Below the pieces are notes generated by a model. It was not told where the DNA came from. It ran no database searches and was given only the letters and a program-made list of their open reading frames with translations. Of a stretch of DNA of 64,000 nucleotides, positions 58,883 to 64,000 are shown piece after piece. Position numbers and translations under genes: made by a program. The DNA comes from Verrucomicrobiota bacterium. GTDB lineage: Bacteria; Verrucomicrobiota; Verrucomicrobiia; Limisphaerales; J093. Location of the stretch: assembly GCA_027493615.1 (NCBI GenBank), contig JAOSKK010000023.1, positions 434,001 to 498,000 on the forward strand. The letters are read 5' to 3'. The first letter of the stretch is position 1; the number at the start of each line of letters is the position of its first letter.

Positions 58883-59694
58883 GGGCTCGGCGCCGTGCTG
58901 GGGGCGTACCGGCGCAGGTACTTCAACGCCACGTTGAGGTCCTCGGGCCACGGCGACCGCAGCGCCAGGGGTTGGCTCGACACCGGCTGACGGCAGTGCA
59001 GTTCCTCGGCGTGGAGGGTGACCCGTTGCAGCAGCGGCAATTCCTCGCGGTCCGGCTTGAACCGGTAGCCCGGTTTGAGCCGCGAAAGCCAGAGCGGCCG
59101 ACCGCCATAGAGCGAGTCACCCGCGATGGGCAAACGCTGGCTGTGGAGGTGCACACGGATCTGCTGCTCCCGCTGCGTGCGCGGCTCGCAGCGCAACAAG
59201 GTGTGATCCCGGAAACGCTCCAGGACCGTGAACTGGGTCACCGCCCGCCGGCCGTGGCGCGGAACCACGCGCACGACCTCCGGCCGCGCCGGGTCAGCGG
59301 CCAGCCGGGCCTCGACCGTGAACGTTGCGGCGGCCGCGATCCCCTGGACAAGGGCGACGCAGCACTGGCGTGCCACCTCGGCGGCGAACTGGCGGGACAG
59401 CTCAGCCGCTGCCGCCGGGCTCTTCGCCAGGAGCACCACGCCCGTGGCCCCCGTATCCAAGGGATGTGTAAGGGCGAGGAAGGTCAGACCCCGCGATGCC
59501 GCCCAGGGAGCCCCCGCCTCGATCCCACGCTGGAGCAGTCCTGCCAGACTCGGCCGCTCCGGGTTGGCGGCATCCGGGGCGAGCAAGAGCCCGGCCGGCT
59601 TGTCGAGGGCCAGCAGCTCCGCGTCCTCGAACAACACGGGTATCTCCCAGAACTCGCGGGTGGGACGGGAGGAGAGTTTGATGGGCAGACCCAC
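58879..59694 (-). CDS. RluA-family RNA pseudouridine synthase
   Basis: 272 residues from the GTG at 59694. Motifs: IPVLFEDAELLALDKPAGLL (substrate strand), the catalytic-Asp segment LTHPLDTGATGVVLLAKSPA, AEVARQCCVALVQG, RTQREQQIRVHLHSQRLPIA, GDSLYGGRPLWLSRLKPGYR and LLQRVTLHAEELHCRQPVS. In most RluA relatives the catalytic motif is HRLDxxTSG; here it reads HPLDTGATG with the Asp retained. RNA target (rRNA or tRNA) unknown. No S4 domain is seen. The open frame extends to 59823, but that part crosses a hairpin repeat, so the GTG is a better start. Confidence 0.85.
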   Translation of the reverse strand: MGLPIKLSSRPTREFWEIPVLFEDAELLALDKPAGLLLAPDAANPERPSLAGLLQRGIEAGAPWAASRGLTFLALTHPLDTGATGVVLLAKSPAAAAELSRQFAAEVARQCCVALVQGIAAAATFTVEARLAADPARPEVVRVVPRHGRRAVTQFTVLERFRDHTLLRCEPRTQREQQIRVHLHSQRLPIAGDSLYGGRPLWLSRLKPGYRFKPDREELPLLQRVTLHAEELHCRQPVSSQPLALRSPWPEDLNVALKYLRRYAPSTAPSP

Positions 59695-59774
59695 GATGTT
59701 GGCTTGGTTGGACGCGTCCGCGCCGGCGCGCCTTAGCCCGGCCACTTGATTCCCGGCACAAAACCACCACCGAC

Positions 59775-59846
59775 TGTGGGCGCCGACGCGAGGAGGCAAC
59801 GGGTACTGGCCCAGGCCCTCCACGCCTCCTCACGTCGGCGCCTACA
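59775..59846. repeat. Family II variant hairpin with longer loop
   Basis: Two 23-bp arms, TGTGGGCGCCGACGCGAGGA and the near-complement ending GTCGGCGCCTACA, with two mismatches and a 26-base loop. It lies between the SurA-like gene and the pseudouridine synthase. Confidence 0.75.
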
Positions 59847-59908
59847 GCGGGGAAGAGATTTCCGGGCTCGCCGCACGTCGGGATTCCGCGATCCAGGAAC
59901 GAGAGGAC

Positions 59909-61580
59909 CTAGAAGTTCTGCTCCTCCCCGGACGGCATGTCGATCCGCGTCTCGAGAATCTGGTGCCGGAACCAGTCACTGAACCCCTCGAACTGGCGCT
60001 CCTGCCGAAGGTCGGCCAGGAACGTCGGCAGGGCATCCTTGAGTTCGGCATCCGTGACCGGCTCGCGGGTCTTCAGGTAAACCACCAGCGCCCCGTCCGC
60101 CGTGAGCAACAGGTTGCTGGCGGTCCCGGCCTGCAGACCCGCGGACGCAGCGCGGACCTGCTCGAAATTCACGCGGCGATCCCAGTCCGGCAGGTTGCGG
60201 CTGCTGGCGGAGAACTTCGGCAGCGGGATGGGCGTGACGTTGGCGGCGGCGCACGCGTCGCTGAACGACTGACCCGCCGCCAGTGCGTTGGTCAGCGAAG
60301 TCACAAAGTTGGTGCCGGCCTCCCGGGCCAGCAGCCGCGCTTGCTCACGTCGAAACTCCTCCGTCACGCGCTCCCGAACATCTTCCAAGGGCGGGACGAC
60401 GCTCGGGATGCGTCCCTTCAGGGCGAGCAGATAGACGGCATCCTCGCCGACCACGGGCGGCGAGAGGGGCGCCTGCGGGGTGAGCGCGAACGCCGTGCGG
60501 GCGAAGGTGGGTCGCACGTTGAGCTCCCGGGGGCCCTCCATCTCGGAGAAGGGAGCCAGGGTGGTCACCGCCAGCTCCTTCTGGGCGGCGAGCGTGGCCA
60601 GGTTCTCGGCCTGGACGGGCTGCATCTTCTCGAGCTCGTTGCCGAAGGTCGCCGCCGCGCGGCGCGCCGCCATCCGGGATTCGTTCTGGAGCAGATCGTC
60701 GCGGATGCGGGCCTTGGCGGCGTCAGGGGGCAGGACCTGGCCGTTGGTGTCGAGGAAGCGGTTGGCGCCTGCCTGGGCGTACAGGGCATCCAGTTCCGCG
60801 GTGAGATTGGTCCGGCGGGACAGGGCGGCCTCGGCCTGGGCCAGGTAGTTGGTGAACTCGAACCGCACAAACTGCACCTGCACTTTCTCCGGGATCCGAT
60901 ACGCCGCCAGGCGGTTGGTGTAGAACTGGGCAACCGCCTCGGGGTTGAGTTCCACGCTCGCCAGGTAGTTCGACGACGAGAACACCACGGCCTCGGCCTC
61001 CAGACGTTCGTTCTGGCGGCGGTAGTGCATCTCCGCCTCGCGCGGCGTCACGAGTTCGCCGGCCACCCCCGGCCAGGGCCACGAGATGCGAGATGCCGAT
61101 CTCATGGCGGATGTAACGCACCAAGTCGCCTTCGGAGACGTTGTGCCGGCCCAGTTGCTTCACCAACGCCTCGTACATGAGCCGCGCAGAACCCGGCTGG
61201 TTCGGGTGGGCAAAGTTCTGCTCGACCCACGCCGCCACGCTGGCGTCGCTCACCTCCACCCCAAGGGCCTCCAGGCGGTCGATCAACACGAGCCGCTCGC
61301 GCGCCATCCGATCCAGGTCCACCCCCGTGCGGCGGGCATCGCTGGCGTCCGGCCAGGTGCCCGTGCGAAGGAACTGGGCCAACTGGGACTCGATGTAGGC
61401 CTCGAAGAACTGCTTGCGCGTCAGCGGCCGGCCGTGCATCGAGCCAAACTGCCCGCGGCTGACATGGCCGCCGCGGTCCCGATACATGCTGGGAGTGAAG
61501 TAGATGACAAAGCTGACAATGACCGCGGCGATGATCACCGACCACAGCCAGGTCTGATGTTTCCGAAGCGTGCCGATCAT
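59909..61580 (-). CDS. SurA/PpiD-like membrane-anchored periplasmic chaperone, frame-broken
   Basis: About 556 residues. The N-terminus is one membrane helix (LWSVIIAAVIVSFVIYFTPS) then a SurA-N-like chaperone domain (GRPLTRKQFFEAYIESQLAQ, MARERLVLIDRLEALGVEVS, LGRHNVSEGDLVRYIRHEIG). After a break near 61070 come LVTPREAEMHYRRQNERLEA, ELNPEAVAQFYTNRLAAYRI, and long helical parts ending DWFRHQILETRIDM. The length and topology resemble PpiD/SurA peptidyl-prolyl isomerases; a clear parvulin active site is not visible, so chaperone rather than isomerase activity is likely. Assists folding of exported proteins, consistent with the secretion operon. Upstream is pheT on the same strand. Confidence 0.82.
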
Positions 61581-61644
61581 AACGAGTTCAGCGAAACGGG
61601 CAAACTAGCGGGCGCCGTCAAAACGGGTCAAACCAAAAGGCGGT

Positions 61645-64000
61645 TCAGGCGTCGCGCACCGTGGCGGCAAGCTGGCTCTCGAGCCGCCGCACCACCTGTG
61701 CCTGCGTGCCGTTGACCTCCGCGTCCGTCAGCGTGCGGTCCGGCGCCCGGTAGGTGAACGCGTAGGCGACGCTCTTCCGGCCGGCCGGCACCGGCGATCC
61801 CCGGAAAACATCGAACAACTCGACGCGCTCGAGGTGCGGCGCCCGCGCCTGCTTCACCACCGCCAGCACCGCGTCGTGCGTGACCGATTCAGGCAGGATC
61901 AGAGCCGCATCCCGCCGCACGCTGGGGTACTGCGGCAGCGGCTTCAACGACCGCGCGACGTTGCGGCGGGCCAGCAACTGCTCCAGATCCAGTTCGGCCA
62001 GCCACACCGTGTCCCGCAGATCGTACTGACGGGCGCGCACCGGCGACAGTTGCCCCATCTCGCCCAGCGCCACGCGCCCCCCAGACTCACGGTGGCGGAC
62101 TCGATCCAGAACGCGCTGGGCGCCTCGCGCCGGACGTAGGTCACGCCCCGCAGCCCGAACTGCTCGAGGAACTCCTCGAGGATGCCCTTCAGGTCGAACA
62201 GATCGAACTTCGCCTGGCGCTCGGCACCGCTCCAGAACGGCGGATGCCGCAAGCCCGTAAGGGCGAGGGCCAGCCGCCGTTGCTCCCGCGGGGCTTTCTC
62301 ACCGCGGGCAAACACCCGCCCGACCTCGAACAGCGCCACGTCCCCGTTCTTGTGGTTGAGATTGTGGCGCAGCGCATCCAACAGGCCGGGCAACAGACTC
62401 GGACGCAGGGTGTCCATGTCTGCACTGAGCGGGTTGGCCAGCCGCACGGACACCTCCGCCGCCCCCTCGATCACGGCCCCCGAGATGAGGGTCTGCCCCT
62501 GTGCCTCGTCGAGCCCCAGCCCCGTCAGCAGCCGCCGCACCTCCGCCAACTGGTCGTGAACCGCGTCGTACTCGTTGGCACCCATGCCCCCCCGCGGCGG
62601 CGTCGCCGCGATCTTGTCCACCCCGTGCAACCGGCAGACCTCCTCGATCAGATCCGCCTCGCGCTTGAGGTCCGGACGCCAGCTCGGGATGCGGAACGTG
62701 ACCGGTTCCCGCTCCACCGCCGCCGCGCCTTCGACCGGAGCCGGTTTGCGGCCGACGACCTTGAGACCGAGCTGACCCAGGTGATACTCGATCTCCTCGG
62801 GGGCAGGGCGGTGCCCAGCAGCTCGTTCACCTTGCGGTGCCGCAGGGTGATCTGGTGCGGTGGCGGTGGCGCCGGGAAGGCATCCACCACGCCGGCCGCC
62901 AGACGGCCGCCAGCGGTCTCGAGCAAGAGTTGGGCGCAACGCCGGCTGGCCCAGTCCGTCAGCCCGGGGTCCACGCCCCGTTCAAAGCGGTAACTGGCGT
63001 CGGTCCGCAACCCCAGGGCCTTGCTCGTGCGCCGGATGTTGGCCGGCTGGAACCAGGCGCTCTCGATGAGCACGTCCACGGTGCGCTCGTGGATCTCGGA
63101 GTTCTGGCCTCCCATCACCCCGGCCAGCGCAATGCCCTTCTCCGGATCCGCAATCAGCAGCATCTCGGGGCTGAGCTGGTGCGTGCGACCGTCCAGCGTG
63201 ACGAAGATCTCGCCCGGAACCGCCCGACGCACCACGATTGTGGGGCGTCCGCCGGCGTCGCGGCCGATGAGATGGTAGTCGAAGGCATGCAGCGGTTGGC
63301 CGCACTCGAGCATCACGTAGTTCGTCACGTCCACCACGTTGTTGATGCTGCGTTGCCCGACTTCCTCCAGCGCCTGCCGCAGCCACGCCGGACTGGGTCC
63401 CACCTTGACCCCGCTCACCACTCGCGCCGTGTACCGTGGACAGAGCGTGGCATCCTCCAGCCGCACCGCCACCAGATCCTCAACGCACCGTTCCCCCTCT
63501 GCCTCCGGTGCCGGTGCCGCCGACGCGGAATCCGGCACGGCCGGCAGCCGGAGCGGGTTGCCGGTCACGGCGGAGATCTCCCGGGCGATCCCCAGCACGC
63601 TGTTGAGATCCGGCCGGTTGGGCGTGATCTCGAGGTCCAGCACCACCTCCCCGCCACGCCGCCCGAGGTACTCCGCCAGCGGCTGGCCCACCGGCGCGTC
63701 CGCCCGCAAGATCATCAGGCCCGCCGCGTCCTCGGCCAGACCCAGCTCCTTGGGCGAACACAGCATGCCGGCGGATTCGACCCCCGGATCTTGCCCACCT
63801 TGATGGTGAAAGGCGCTTCGCCAGGCCGGGCCGGCAACGAGGCACCCGGGCGGATCAAGGGCACCTTGTCGCCCGCCTGGAAATTCGAGGCGCCGCACAC
63901 GATCCGCCGCTCCCCCTGCCCGTCGTGGACGCGGCAAACCGAGAGCTTGTCGGCATTGGGGTGCGGCTCGCGGCTGAGAACCTGGGCCACCACGATGCCC
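61645..64000 (-). CDS. pheT: Phenylalanyl-tRNA synthetase beta subunit, N-terminus beyond window edge, frame-broken
   Basis: The B domain start is cut at the right edge. Present: tRNA-binding OB-fold ([40 protein letters not shown]), B3/B4 editing region ([40 protein letters not shown]), B5 with [20 protein letters not shown], the catalytic-like core and the C-terminal FDX-ACB anticodon-binding domain ([39 protein letters not shown]). Breaks at C5 63781-63785, G5 62799-62803 and C6 62077-62082 each need one added base. Charges tRNA-Phe together with PheS, which is not in the window. Confidence 0.9.

Noticed and set aside
1286..63785. Widespread pseudogenes
   Set aside because: Breaks are single-base at homopolymers, affect essential genes such as pheT, and correction restores conserved motifs; sequencing error is the simpler explanation.
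1..64000. tRNA, rRNA, riboswitch or prophage elements
   Set aside because: I found no recognisable cloverleaf, rRNA segment, riboswitch motif, integrase or phage structural gene; a covariance-model search could still reveal a small RNA.

Overview
The window is a GC-rich (visibly about two thirds G+C), densely coded bacterial segment that looks like Verrucomicrobiota, most probably a free-living member of the Limisphaerales/Pedosphaera group. The reasons are a PEP-CTERM sorted protein, a one-piece type II secretion operon in the order E-F-G-H-I-J-K-L-N-M-C-D with a split GspL, an ECF sigma factor followed by a small membrane protein, a C25-type peptidase beside a giant SdrD_B-repeat surface protein, and short palindromic repeats whose translations (VVRASSL, CGAGFQPA) I associate with that phylum. 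The affiliation is inference from gene content; no rRNA gene is present. I recognise no tRNA, rRNA or CRISPR.

Layout. 1-12.2 kb (minus): secreted and surface proteins: a truncated choice-of-anchor-like protein, a PEP-CTERM protein, a gingipain-type C25 peptidase, a 150-bp tandem repeat array and a ~2500-residue SdrD_B/GEVED protein. 12.3-14.1 kb (minus): a VKOR-thioredoxin fusion. 14.2-17.25 kb: an Lrp/AsnC regulator, a REP-associated tyrosine transposase inside a cluster of hairpin repeats, and galactokinase. 17.2-31.1 kb (minus): a tightly coupled type II secretion operon. 31.2-36.3 kb (minus): a secreted metallophosphoesterase and an OPT transporter. 36.4-38.6 kb (plus): polyprenyl synthetase, ECF sigma factor and a probable anti-sigma-like membrane protein. 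38.7-49.4 kb (minus): CvpA protein, DinG helicase, left-handed-beta-helix acyltransferase, ferredoxin/ASKHA corrinoid-activator-like protein, B12-binding radical SAM protein, thioredoxin reductase and a quinoprotein dehydrogenase. 49.6-64 kb: MscS channel, DUF4097-like lipoprotein, secreted hypothetical, ArgJ, SppA, URO-D-like protein, sugar transporter, a RelB/MazF-type toxin-antitoxin pair, RluA-like pseudouridine synthase, SurA-like isomerase and truncated PheT.

Two features dominate the reading. First, most long genes are interrupted by single-base frame breaks. I resolved 19 of them by hand; nearly all lie at a G/C or A/T run where adding or removing one base restores the conserved protein. 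I therefore annotate each as one gene spanning the breaks and treat them as probable sequencing or assembly errors, not pseudogenes. Second, at least three families of short palindromic repeats sit between genes, inside genes, and at gene ends, where they supply the stop codons of four unrelated genes. The hairpin family next to the transposase is the best candidate for a mobile-repeat system worth study.

Functionally, the secretion operon together with several proteins bearing signal peptides, calcium-type repeats or sorting signals points to a cell that exports large surface proteins and hydrolases. Galactokinase and an MFS sugar porter point to carbohydrate use, and the quinoprotein dehydrogenase with a haem-binding motif to periplasmic oxidation.
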